DNA from: JAAYYM01 sp964483395
Lineage (GTDB): Bacteria > Bacillota > Clostridia > Lachnospirales > Lachnospiraceae
Reading direction: 5' to 3'
DNA length: 40,394 nucleotides
NCBI GenBank assembly: GCA_964483395.1
Contig: CAZABT010000011.1
Coordinates: 1-40,394, forward strand
The notes below the pieces were generated by a model, which was not told the origin of the DNA, made no database searches, and saw nothing but the letters and a program-made list of their open reading frames with translations. Made by a program: the position numbers and the translations under genes. Each line of letters opens with the position of its first letter. Within the stretch, counting starts at the first letter, position 1. Positions 25,596 to 33,864 of the stretch are shown piece by piece.

Positions 25596-26603
25596 TTACT
25601 CCTTTTCCCCTTCGTTCAATATGTCATTTATAACATCAATATAATCTGCGCAGTATTTTTCATAAAGCGAGGATACGGCCTCTCTGAATTTCTTCTTCTC
25701 CTCCGGAGACAGTTCAATGACCTGTGTTCCGGCCTGAATTACTTTTTCCCGCGATTTTTCTTCTCTCTCCGCCCATAGCTTTCGTTCATATAATGCAGAC
25801 TCAAGCGCACATTCCTGTATCGCCTTCTGGTAATCCACCGGAAGCTTATCCCAGGTCACCTGAGATATGATCTGCAGCTCCGGAACACGCGTGTGCTCAT
25901 CTACACAATACAGCTTAGCAACCTCATAATGGTTGACCGATTCATAAGAGGGCCAGTTATTTTCTGCACCATCTATTTCACCCTTTTCAAATGCGGAATA
26001 CACCTCTGCATACCCTAATGGAACCGGCGTTGCACCCAACAGCTCCACCATGCTTTTCATCATTTCATTATCCTGCACACGAATCCTCATACCCGCCATA
26101 TCCTCAAGACATGTAATCGGCTTATGTGAAGTATAGAAGCTTCTGGCGCCTGCATCATACCATGACAACGGAACAATATCGCTCCCCGAAAAATCCTTCA
26201 TATAGCTGTTTCCGATATCTCCGTCCAAAACCCTCCACATATGTTCTGCATCTGTATATAAATAAGGCAGTTGTAATACATTCAGTCTCGGAATGCCATC
26301 TATGGAGGACAAAGAAACCCTTGAAAAATCTACACCGCCAAAACGGATCTGTGCAACAATGTCCTGCTCATCCCCAAGGACACCGTTTGCACGGACCCGT
26401 ATCTCAACCTTTCCACCTGTGCGCTCACTTACCAGATCAGCAAAGTAATAGGCTCCCTTCGTTGTAGGATAATCCTCCGGCTGATTTTCTGCATAAGTCA
26501 ATACATATTCCGGAATCGTCTTCTCACTGTTTTGTCCGAAGCCACATCCCGCAGTCTGCAATAAAAGCATGAAGCCAAGCCATACTAAAAAACATTTTTT
26601 CAT
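25596..26603 (-). CDS. Second TRAP-type (DctP family) binding lipoprotein
   Basis: About 335 residues. I start at the ATG at 26603 (MKKCFLVWLGFMLLLQTAGC, a lipobox), with AGAGG about 10 bases upstream. The DctP fold is visible: TYAENQPEDYPTTKGAYYFADLV, ANGVLGDEQDIVAQIRFGGVDFS, the Arg-bearing GMRIRVQDNEMMKSMVELLGATP, then SAFEKGEIDGAENNWPSYES. It is clearly distinct from the neighbouring DctP (no Ala/Glu tether). There is only one DctQ/DctM pair, so this protein either shares that permease or serves as an extracytoplasmic ligand sensor for the YesM-type kinase. It lies 88 bases after uxuB. Confidence 0.9.
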   Translation of the reverse strand: MKKCFLVWLGFMLLLQTAGCGFGQNSEKTIPEYVLTYAENQPEDYPTTKGAYYFADLVSERTGGKVEIRVRANGVLGDEQDIVAQIRFGGVDFSRVSLSSIDGIPRLNVLQLPYLYTDAEHMWRVLDGDIGNSYMKDFSGSDIVPLSWYDAGARSFYTSHKPITCLEDMAGMRIRVQDNEMMKSMVELLGATPVPLGYAEVYSAFEKGEIDGAENNWPSYESVNHYEVAKLYCVDEHTRVPELQIISQVTWDKLPVDYQKAIQECALESALYERKLWAEREEKSREKVIQAGTQVIELSPEEKKKFREAVSSLYEKYCADYIDVINDILNEGEKE

Positions 26604-26690
26604 CTGTGTATCCTCTTGGTTGATAATGTTTTGTGATTCCCTCATCAGGGTATTTCCCTTCTGATTATAGCAGACCTGACCTCTGTTCGC

Positions 26691-28307
26691 CTAGTACATT
26701 ATACTTCTTTCCAAAGTCTTTTTCACTGCGCCCTCACACTGCAGCATCTCATCAAAATATTCCTCAACCAGTTCCCCCATTCCCGCTTCATATAAATTTA
26801 CTCCAAAAATCATTTCATTCTTCAAAATGGGTTCCACGATGCGATGTGTGTCATGACTACCCCCGATCCTGATGGTTGAAAGCAAAGGGCATATGGTATC
26901 TAACATCGGGTCCGGACTCAGTGTAAATGCGGCTCCATTATCATCCACTGCCAGCAAATACCGCAGCCATGCCGCAAATACAAGCGGAATCAATTTCAGA
27001 TTTTCTACCTGAAGTACATCAGACTTCATATATGCCTTGATGGTTTCTCCAAATCGTATTGCCAGCTTTTGAGAAGTATCCGTTGCGATTCTCTGTGGTG
27101 TATCCGGCATGAACGGATTGGGGATTCTTACATTGACTACCTCATCAATGAATCTCTTCGGACTGATGATACCGGGATCTACAACCACCGGAAGTCCCTC
27201 CTCATATCCGATTCTCTCAACCAGCTTTTTCAATAAAGGATTTTTCATTTCCTCGGAGATCAACTGATACCCTAGCAGACATCCAAATACAGCCAGTGAT
27301 GTATGCAGCGGGTTCAGGCAGGTACACACCTTCATCTTCTCCACCTTGTCCACTGTTTCGCGCGTCGTAAAATATAAGCCGGCCTTTTCCAGCTCCGGTC
27401 TGCCGTTTGGAAACTTATCCTCGATTACAAGGTACTCACATTCTTCTGCATTCACAAAGGGAGCCACATATGTATTTTTAGAAGTAATGACCTGCTCCAG
27501 CTCCTCTACTCCATCCTGCTCTAATATTTTCTGCACGGAAGCATCCGGTCTCGGTGTGATCTTATCAATCATCGTCCACGGAAAGCTGACTGCACTCTCA
27601 TCAAATATATAGTTTAGAAATCCCGGCTCTGCCAGACCTGCCTCTATCCATTTCCCAGCGATTGTCTTAACAGCATTGTAAAGTTTATCACCATTATGAG
27701 AACAGTTATCCATACTTACCATGGCAATCGGAAGCTTCCCTGCCAGATAGCGTTCATAGAGCAATGCCGTCACCTTGCCGATATAGCTTGCCGCCTTCTG
27801 TGGTCCATCCTGCAGGTCAGCCGCAACATTTGTTAAGAGCTCTCCCTTTCCATTCACCAGACTATAACCCTTTTCTGTTATGGTAAAGGACACCATCTGC
27901 AGGGACGGATTTCTGAAGATTTCTTTCAGCCTTGCATAGTCTGTCTGATGCTCCGGATCAACGCGCAGTGCTTCCATAATGGAGCCGATGACATTCTTTT
28001 CTACGGAGCCGTCTGCCTTCAGTGTCACAAGGATTCCAAGATTATCATGTGGTGCATACAGCTTGTCAATGATTTCGTAATCATAGCCCTCTGCTACGAT
28101 CAGACCTGTATCCATAACGTTCTCATTCAACAGTCTTTGGACAACATTGGCCTGAAAAGCGCGAAAGATATTTCCTGCGCCAAAATGAATCCATACTGGC
28201 TCCTGCTTTGTTTTTTCTGCTGCTGCATTCCTGTCAAACTGTGGAAGCGTATAGCCCTTTGCCTCCCATACAGCACGGTTTTGTATTCCTTCACGATTGA
28301 TTTTCAT
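26691..28307 (-). CDS. uxuB: Fructuronate reductase (mannonate oxidoreductase)
   Basis: About 538 residues of the mannitol dehydrogenase family, reducing D-fructuronate to D-mannonate with NADH. Landmarks are WIHFGAGNIFRAFQANVVQRL near residue 36, SFTITEKGYSL, AMVSMDNCSHNGDKL, FPWTMIDKITPRPD and CTCLNPLHTSLAVFGCLLGY. These mark a fructuronate/mannitol dehydrogenase rather than UxaB. The ATG at 28307 overlaps the uxuA stop by 4 bases and has GGAGG 6 bases upstream. A longer in-frame start inside uxuA is rejected. Confidence 0.93.
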   Translation of the reverse strand: MKINREGIQNRAVWEAKGYTLPQFDRNAAAEKTKQEPVWIHFGAGNIFRAFQANVVQRLLNENVMDTGLIVAEGYDYEIIDKLYAPHDNLGILVTLKADGSVEKNVIGSIMEALRVDPEHQTDYARLKEIFRNPSLQMVSFTITEKGYSLVNGKGELLTNVAADLQDGPQKAASYIGKVTALLYERYLAGKLPIAMVSMDNCSHNGDKLYNAVKTIAGKWIEAGLAEPGFLNYIFDESAVSFPWTMIDKITPRPDASVQKILEQDGVEELEQVITSKNTYVAPFVNAEECEYLVIEDKFPNGRPELEKAGLYFTTRETVDKVEKMKVCTCLNPLHTSLAVFGCLLGYQLISEEMKNPLLKKLVERIGYEEGLPVVVDPGIISPKRFIDEVVNVRIPNPFMPDTPQRIATDTSQKLAIRFGETIKAYMKSDVLQVENLKLIPLVFAAWLRYLLAVDDNGAAFTLSPDPMLDTICPLLSTIRIGGSHDTHRIVEPILKNEMIFGVNLYEAGMGELVEEYFDEMLQCEGAVKKTLERSIMY

Positions 28308-29386
28308 TGTCTGCCTCCATATTGATTTGACTTCTCGATTGCTTCCCATAAACCATTCAGATAAGTGGCACCCAGCGCTCTGTCATACAGCCCATAACCC
28401 GGCATTGCCACCTCTCCCCAGATCATTCTTCCATGATCCGGTCTGATCGGGCCGTCAAATCCTATCTCATATAACGCCTTCATGATCTCGTACATATCAA
28501 AACTTCCATCCGCTGACAAATGTGCTGACTCTTCAAAGTCTGTCGGTGAATTAAACTTCAGGTTCCGGACATGTGCAAAATGAATTCTTCCTTTCAAAGA
28601 GCGAATCATATCCGGCAGATCATTGGCCAGATTGGTTCCGTAAGAGCCCGAGCAGAAAGTGACTCCGTTATGCGGATTGTCTACCATCTTCATCATACGA
28701 AGGATATTCTCCTTATTGATGATGATACGCGGAAGTCCAAACACACTCCATGCCGGATCATCCGGATGGATTGCCATATTGATATCATATTTGTCGCAGA
28801 CCGGCATGATTTTTTCCAGAAAATACTTTAGATTGTCAAACAGTTGATCGGCATCAATTGTTTTGTACAGTTCAAAAAGCTCCTTGATCTTCTCCATACG
28901 CTCCGGCTCCCAGCCCGGCATGATGAAGCCGTTGCTGTCAGCTCCGATGGAATCGAACATATTCTCAGGCTTCAATGCATCAACTGCTTCCTGTGTATAA
29001 GCCAGCACTGTAGAACCGTCCTTGCGCTTTCTTGCCAGTTCCGTCCTTGTCCAGTCGAAGACCGGCATAAAGTTATAGCAGACCATGTGAATGTCTTCCT
29101 GTCCCAAATGCTCCAGTGTGGTAATATAATTCTCAATGTACTGCTCTCTGTCGGGTGTTCCGGCCTTGATCGCATCATGTATATTCACACTTTCAATGCC
29201 TGCAATTTTAAGTCCTGCTGTCTCCACTTCATGTTTCAATTCCCTGATTGCCGCACGTTCCCATACCTCACCCGGTTTCGTGTCGTACAGGGTCGTGATG
29301 ACTCCGTGTACACCCGGTATCTGCCTGATCTGTTCCAATGTAACAGAATCAAATCGGCTTCCATACCATCTCAATGTCATTTCCAT
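28304..29386 (-). CDS. uxuA: Mannonate dehydratase
   Basis: This 360-residue TIM-barrel enzyme dehydrates D-mannonate to KDG with divalent metal. Landmarks: MTLRWYGSRFDSVTLEQIRQ at the N-terminus, VCYNFMPVFDWTRTEL, NMAIHPDDPAWSVFGLPRI, NGVTFCSGSYGTNLANDLPDM, IHFAHVRNLKF and PIRPDHGRMIWGE, with the metal-ligand Cys, His and Asp positions of the family. The start at 29386 (MEMTLRWYG) is set by GGAGG 9 bases before it. It is first in the long minus-strand run and divergent from the second AraC gene. Confidence 0.96.
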   Translation of the reverse strand: MEMTLRWYGSRFDSVTLEQIRQIPGVHGVITTLYDTKPGEVWERAAIRELKHEVETAGLKIAGIESVNIHDAIKAGTPDREQYIENYITTLEHLGQEDIHMVCYNFMPVFDWTRTELARKRKDGSTVLAYTQEAVDALKPENMFDSIGADSNGFIMPGWEPERMEKIKELFELYKTIDADQLFDNLKYFLEKIMPVCDKYDINMAIHPDDPAWSVFGLPRIIINKENILRMMKMVDNPHNGVTFCSGSYGTNLANDLPDMIRSLKGRIHFAHVRNLKFNSPTDFEESAHLSADGSFDMYEIMKALYEIGFDGPIRPDHGRMIWGEVAMPGYGLYDRALGATYLNGLWEAIEKSNQYGGRQ

Positions 29387-29456
29387 ATCGCAAATCCTCC
29401 AATTCATTGTCTTATGTTATCCTCAGTCTACTTGGAAACAGAAAAAATGAAAATTG

Positions 29457-29495
29457 AATTTCTTGTTGTCAACATTGTATATCTTGCGGTAAAAT
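29457..29495. promoter_or_regulatory. Divergent uxuA / AraC control region with overlapping -35 elements
   Basis: Plus strand: -35 TTGTCA (29466-29471), 18-base spacer, -10 TAAAAT (29490-29495) for the AraC gene. Minus strand: TTGACA at 29467-29472 points toward uxuA, but its -10 is unclear. The two -35s overlap in the odd palindrome TGTTGTCAACA. The minus strand also carries CAAGATATACAA and ACAAGAAATT, halves of the motif found before kduI and kdgA, but 10 bases closer together. Confidence 0.55.
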
Positions 29496-29580
29496 AAATA
29501 GATAGACATATACAGAAGGAATGTCCGGAAAAACCTCACGTTATGACAGATGAGCCCCCATACAAAAAGGAAATCGAAAT

Positions 29581-30471
29581 ATGAAAAAAAAGACTGACCT
29601 GCAGACTGCCTTCAGCACCAGACAATATATGCTGTCCAAGGACTTTGAAATCTATTATTATAATGATATCGAACCCTATCATGTACTTTCACACGCACAT
29701 GATTATTATGAGTTCTATTTCTTTTTGGAGGGTGATGTGACACTCCATATCGATCAAAATCAATATCGCATCAATCCCGGAGACTTTGTTCTGATCCCAC
29801 CGAATACAGCACACTATCCGGAATTCACGGACAGCCATGTTCCCTATCGGCGCATCGTCTTATGGATCAGTCAGGATTACTGCAATCGTCTGTTAGAGGC
29901 ATCCCCTGATTATATCTATATCATGCAGTATGTCGCGACCACACATAATTACCTGTTTTCCAATGATATTATCACCTTTAATTCTATTCAGGCACTCCTC
30001 TTTCAATTGATTGATGAGATCAAAAATGAACGGTTTGGAAAGAGCGCACAGATTTCCCTGCAGATCAATCAGTTGATTCTGTTCCTGAATCGTTCTATCT
30101 ACAACCGTTACAACTCCGGTCGCCAAAAGAATGAAAAGGAATTGTATATGACCATCTGTGACTATATTGATCTGCACTTGGATTCAGATCTGTCGCTGGA
30201 TCTTCTGGAACGGGAATTCTATATCAGCAAATTCCATATTGCACATGCATTCAAGGACAATATCGGTATCTCCCTGCATCAATATATTACAAAAAAACGA
30301 TTGCAGGCCTGTAAGGATGCAATCGTCAGTGGACAGCCCATCGTGTCTGTCTATGAGTTATTTGGTTTTCATGATTATTCAAATTTCTATCGTGCTTTTA
30401 AAAAAGAATTCGGTATGTCTCCAAAGGAATACCAAACCCTATATTCACACTTTGAGACCGGCGACCGTTAA
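29581..30471 (+). CDS. AraC family transcriptional regulator with N-terminal cupin (second paralogue)
   Basis: This 296-residue protein has the same design as the regulator at 4134: a cupin-like sensor (about 30-100; HAHDYYEFYFFLEGDVTLHID then NPGDFVLIPPNTAHYPEF) and a C-terminal AraC DNA-binding pair (about 195-290; LSLDLLEREFYISKFHIAHAFK and the closing GMSPKEYQTLYSH). It is divergent from uxuA and convergent with kdgF. I infer control of the uxuA operon and perhaps of the MFS-kdgF pair. AAAGGAA precedes the ATG. Confidence 0.9.
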   Translation: MKKKTDLQTAFSTRQYMLSKDFEIYYYNDIEPYHVLSHAHDYYEFYFFLEGDVTLHIDQNQYRINPGDFVLIPPNTAHYPEFTDSHVPYRRIVLWISQDYCNRLLEASPDYIYIMQYVATTHNYLFSNDIITFNSIQALLFQLIDEIKNERFGKSAQISLQINQLILFLNRSIYNRYNSGRQKNEKELYMTICDYIDLHLDSDLSLDLLEREFYISKFHIAHAFKDNIGISLHQYITKKRLQACKDAIVSGQPIVSVYELFGFHDYSNFYRAFKKEFGMSPKEYQTLYSHFETGDR

Positions 30472-30479
30472 ATTCTCCC

Positions 30480-30800
30480 CTACAAAAAGTCCTTACGCAT
30501 CGGACTGAATACATCGACCAGAATCCCATCCTCAAGTGCCAGTACGCCATGTTGGGCATTCGCCGGCATATAAACACTGTCTCCCTGCTTTACAACGCTT
30601 GTCTCACCATCAATCGTAAATTCAAAGCTGCCCTTTCCCACATAAGTGATCTGTAAATGGGGATGTGCATGCATGTTGCCTCTTGCTCCCTTTTCAAACG
30701 TAATCTCACACATCATCAATTCTTCGGAATAATTCAATATCCTTCTTGTCACACCCGGCTCACAGGGTGTCGGTACTGCATCGTTTCTGTAACCTGTCAT
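30480..30800 (-). CDS. kdgF: KdgF-type cupin (unsaturated uronate to 5-keto-4-deoxyuronate conversion)
   Basis: This 106-residue single cupin matches KdgF in length and pattern: RRILNYSEELMMCEITFEKGA, metal-site residues His44, His46 and Gln50 and later His84, then LVDVFSPMRKDFL, the family's typical ending. KdgF speeds ring opening of 4,5-unsaturated galacturonate from pectin lyases to 5-keto-4-deoxyuronate, the substrate of KduI. It follows the MFS gene by 79 bases on the same strand. A generic sugar-binding cupin remains possible, but the context makes KdgF likely. Confidence 0.85.
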   Translation of the reverse strand: MTGYRNDAVPTPCEPGVTRRILNYSEELMMCEITFEKGARGNMHAHPHLQITYVGKGSFEFTIDGETSVVKQGDSVYMPANAQHGVLALEDGILVDVFSPMRKDFL

Positions 30801-30879
30801 TGTCTTTCGCCCTCCATATACATCGTTTTGTTTTCATCAAAACGCACCCCTTCCGAGTCCATCTTGATTACATTTCGTT

Positions 30880-32058
30880 TCAGTTCAATGTTGCTTCTGC
30901 CTGCTTCCGCGTAAATTGCACATAGTTTAACACAGATAACAGGATCATGGCAACTACATTGATCAGCAATACTCCTATCGCTCCGACCAGTCCGATCCGA
31001 TCTGCAACCAATCCGACAATCTGCGGGGTAATGATTCCGCCAAGTGCCGCCATGGCAAGCAACATGGAAGTTCCCAGTGTAGAACCCTTGATCGCGACAC
31101 CGGCATTAGACACACAGGTCGGATAAATGCCCGCAAAGAAAAACCCAAGTCCTACGATTGCCACTGTAATGATGTTTAGACTTTGTGTGGAAATCAGCAA
31201 AACGAAAAATACAGCCGTAGCGATACAGTCTGTCAGGATCAATACCTTTTTAGAAATCTTGGAGGACAGATAAGCTGTCAGCAGCCTTCCCAGCATGACC
31301 GCCAGCCATGTAAAGGATACGAGATTGGTTGCAACGCTGTCCGTCATAATTCCCGTACTTTTGAAATAGGTTACAAACCATCCATTGACACAATTTTCAA
31401 GACCCAGATAGAAAAACAAGATCAAACCGGTGAGCAAAAAGGCCGGATGCTTCCAGAAATCCTGTTGATGAGATTTTTCTGTCTTTCCCTGCTCCTTCTT
31501 TGGCTTATCATAATCCAACTGCATCCATGCATACGCCGCCGTAGCAAGTGTCGAGCCAATGATGATCGTATATACGATTGCCCGCCAGCTCAAGCCATGC
31601 TCCAAGTATACAGACAACAGAAAAGGCGCCGCAAATGCACCGATTGCAAAAGTCATATGCAGCAGATTCAATGCAATGGGTTTTCCGTCACTGTTGTCAT
31701 TCACCACTGCATTATTGATAATACTGCAGCAGCCCCTGCCAATTCCGGCTGCCACGAACAAGGCATAAATGACAGGAACAGGCGGAATTAAAGTAATCAG
31801 AAAAAAGCTGATCGGAATCAATGCCGAGGTAATGACTGTCGTCACTTTACGTCCAAGCCTGCCTGCAAGCACCGGATTCAAAAAGCTGGCCGCAAAATTG
31901 CCGATTGCAAAAGCCGATAAAAAGCCCCCTGCGATTCCATAGCTGATACCTGCTTCCTCAATCAAATACGGAAGAATTGCTCCTACCAGCAGTACCATTG
32001 CACCATTGACCAAAAAAGCAAAGTAGCATGGGAATAATAATCTTACCTTTGATTTCAT
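30880..32058 (-). CDS. MFS transporter, probably for a uronate or pectin-derived sugar
   Basis: About 392 residues and 12 membrane helices. Loop 2-3 has the MFS-type motif GRLGRKVTT, and the N-terminal half includes LVNGAMVLLVGAILPYLIEEAGISYG, resembling FucP/sugar-porter-like MFS proteins. A charged central loop (KKEQGKTEKSHQQ) divides the halves. I start at the ATG at 32058 (MKSKVRLLFPCY) with AAGGACGG upstream; the longer in-frame extension overlaps the promoter. Pairing with kdgF suggests import of unsaturated mono- or oligogalacturonate. The substrate is inferred only from context. Confidence 0.85.
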   Translation of the reverse strand: MKSKVRLLFPCYFAFLVNGAMVLLVGAILPYLIEEAGISYGIAGGFLSAFAIGNFAASFLNPVLAGRLGRKVTTVITSALIPISFFLITLIPPVPVIYALFVAAGIGRGCCSIINNAVVNDNSDGKPIALNLLHMTFAIGAFAAPFLLSVYLEHGLSWRAIVYTIIIGSTLATAAYAWMQLDYDKPKKEQGKTEKSHQQDFWKHPAFLLTGLILFFYLGLENCVNGWFVTYFKSTGIMTDSVATNLVSFTWLAVMLGRLLTAYLSSKISKKVLILTDCIATAVFFVLLISTQSLNIITVAIVGLGFFFAGIYPTCVSNAGVAIKGSTLGTSMLLAMAALGGIITPQIVGLVADRIGLVGAIGVLLINVVAMILLSVLNYVQFTRKQAEATLN

Positions 32059-32096
32059 GACATCCGTCCTTCTTTTGTTGATATGATTTGCTCCCC

Positions 32097-32126
32097 ATGA
32101 TAGCACAGGATGAAGTACAATATCAA
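32097..32126 (-). promoter_or_regulatory. Promoter of the MFS-kdgF operon
   Basis: On the minus strand: -35 TTGATA (32121-32126), 18-base spacer, -10 TATCAT (32097-32102) extended by an upstream TGC. It lies 39 bases before the MFS start. Confidence 0.6.
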
Positions 32127-32146
32127 CCGAATCTTTTTCTTTTACC

Positions 32147-32175
32147 TTGATTTATCTGAGAAATTCGTATATTAT
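32147..32175 (+). promoter_or_regulatory. Promoter of pncB
   Basis: -35 TTGATT (32147-32152), 17-base spacer, -10 TATTAT (32170-32175), about 100 bases before the ATG at 32275. It is back-to-back with the MFS promoter. Confidence 0.6.
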
Positions 32176-32186
32176 GTGTATAATGT

Positions 32187-32210
32187 TGACAGGCAGATAA
32201 TCATCTGTCA
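32187..32210. promoter_or_regulatory. Inverted repeat over the pncB transcription start, operator candidate
   Basis: TGACAG (32187-32192) and CTGTCA (32205-32210) form a perfect 6-bp inverted repeat with a 12-base spacer, just downstream of the pncB -10. This position suits a repressor. NiaR, the nicotinate-responsive regulator of Firmicutes, is a candidate, but the match to its box was not verified. Confidence 0.4.
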
Positions 32211-32274
32211 TGACACCATGCGGAAAGCATGTGCCAGATTAAGCTACGTAAACCACTACGTAAGGGGAGACAAT

Positions 32275-33729
32275 ATGAATTATCAGAATCTAACGCTATT
32301 AACTGATTTATATGAATTGACAATGATGCAGGGCTATTACAAGAACAAGAGCCGCAACGATACCGTCATCTTTGACATGTTTTACCGCAATAATCCGTTG
32401 GATAATGGATATGCCATTGCCGCAGGACTGGAACAGGTGATTGATTATATCAAGAACCTTCACTTCTCGGAGGATGACATCAGTTATCTTGGCAGCCTGA
32501 ATCTATTCGAGGAGGATTTTTTAGACTATCTGAGAAATTTTAAATTTTCCGGAGATATCTACTCCATTCCTGAAGGAACAGTTATCTTTCCAAGAGAGCC
32601 TCTGGTGAAGGTCATTGCTCCGATCATGGAAGCACAGCTTGTAGAAACTGCAATCTTGAATATCATTAACCACCAGAGCTTGATTGCTACAAAGACTGCA
32701 CGTGTCGTACAGGCAGCACGCGGTGACGGCATTATGGAATTCGGTCTGCGCCGTGCACAAGGCCCCGATGCCGGTGTCTATGGCGCAAGAGCCGCAATGA
32801 TTGGCGGCTGCATCGGTACAAGCAATGTCCTCTGCGGACAGCTATTCGATGTTCCGGTCAAGGGAACGCATGCCCACAGTTGGATCATGAGCTTTCCTGA
32901 TGAATATACTGCCTTCAAGGCTTATGCAGACATTTATCCATCGGCCTGCATTCTGTTGGTCGATACCTATGATACCTTGAAATCCGGTGTCCCAAATGCC
33001 ATCCGTGTCTTCACGGAAATGCGCGAAGCCGGAATCCCTTTGACCTTCTATGGTATCCGTCTGGACAGCGGAGATCTTGCTTATCTGTCCAAAAAAGTCA
33101 GAAAAATGCTGGACGAAGCGGGATTTCCTGATGCAGTCATTTCAGCATCCAATGACTTGGACGAGTTTCTGATTGATTCCCTGAAGGCGCAGGGTGCAAC
33201 CATTACCTCATGGGGGGTCGGTACGAATCTGATTACCTCTAAGGACTGGCCAGCGTTCGGCGGTGTCTATAAGCTGTCTGCTGTTATGAATGAAGATGGA
33301 AGCTTTACACCGAAGATTAAACTATCAGAAAATACAGAAAAGATAACAAATCCCGGAAATAAAACCATTTACCGCATCTATGAAAAAGAAAGTGGTAAGG
33401 TGAAGGCTGACCTGATCTGTTTAGTAGGAGAAACCATAAATCCGGAAGAATCACTGCTGCTCTTTGATCCCGCAGAGCCTTGGAAAAAGACAAGACTCCA
33501 TCCGGGCACCTATACCGTTCGTGAACTGATGGTTCCGATTTTCAAGCGTGGTGATTGTGTCTATGAATCCCCTAAGGTCATGGACATCCGTGAATACTGC
33601 AAGCAGGAGCTTGATACACTCTGGGAGGAGACAAGACGTCTGGTCAATCCTCACAATGTATACGTAGACCTTTCCAAGAAGCTGTATGATATGAAGATCG
33701 AATTATTAGATCGAATGAGTGCAGAATAA
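32275..33729 (+). CDS. pncB: Nicotinate phosphoribosyltransferase
   Basis: About 484 residues. It converts nicotinate and PRPP to nicotinate mononucleotide in NAD salvage. Landmarks: NLTLLTDLYELTMMQGYYK at the start, VIFDMFYRNNPLDNGYAIAAGL, EFGLRRAQGPDAGVYGARAAMIGG (active-site region), GTHAHSWIMSF, FYGIRLDSGDLAYLS and SWGVGTNLITS. The start at 32275 has AAGGGGA upstream. In-frame sequence back to 32110 is not family-like and overlaps the promoter. It is flanked by its own promoter and terminator, so it is an independent unit beside the uronate genes. Confidence 0.96.
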   Translation: MNYQNLTLLTDLYELTMMQGYYKNKSRNDTVIFDMFYRNNPLDNGYAIAAGLEQVIDYIKNLHFSEDDISYLGSLNLFEEDFLDYLRNFKFSGDIYSIPEGTVIFPREPLVKVIAPIMEAQLVETAILNIINHQSLIATKTARVVQAARGDGIMEFGLRRAQGPDAGVYGARAAMIGGCIGTSNVLCGQLFDVPVKGTHAHSWIMSFPDEYTAFKAYADIYPSACILLVDTYDTLKSGVPNAIRVFTEMREAGIPLTFYGIRLDSGDLAYLSKKVRKMLDEAGFPDAVISASNDLDEFLIDSLKAQGATITSWGVGTNLITSKDWPAFGGVYKLSAVMNEDGSFTPKIKLSENTEKITNPGNKTIYRIYEKESGKVKADLICLVGETINPEESLLLFDPAEPWKKTRLHPGTYTVRELMVPIFKRGDCVYESPKVMDIREYCKQELDTLWEETRRLVNPHNVYVDLSKKLYDMKIELLDRMSAE

Positions 33730-33771
33730 GCTTCGCCGACTATAGAAGCAGAGACAGCAAACACAACTGCA

Positions 33772-33812
33772 AACAAGAACAGGAATGATTTTTTAACATT
33801 CCTGCTCTTGTT
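33772..33812. terminator. Bidirectional terminator between pncB and the flagellin gene
   Basis: A long stem AACAAGAaCAGGAATG/CATTCCTGcTCTTGTT with a 9-base A/T loop. Read on the minus strand the mismatch becomes a G-U pair and TTTG follows. It is placed between convergent genes. Confidence 0.7.
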
Positions 33813-33864
33813 GTTGAATCGATCCATTATAACCATCAATTCTATTCTTTTTTCTTATATCTGA

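Noticed and set aside
33651..33839. Small minus-strand open frame between pncB and flagellin
   Set aside because: It runs through the bidirectional terminator and into pncB; no convincing ribosome site.
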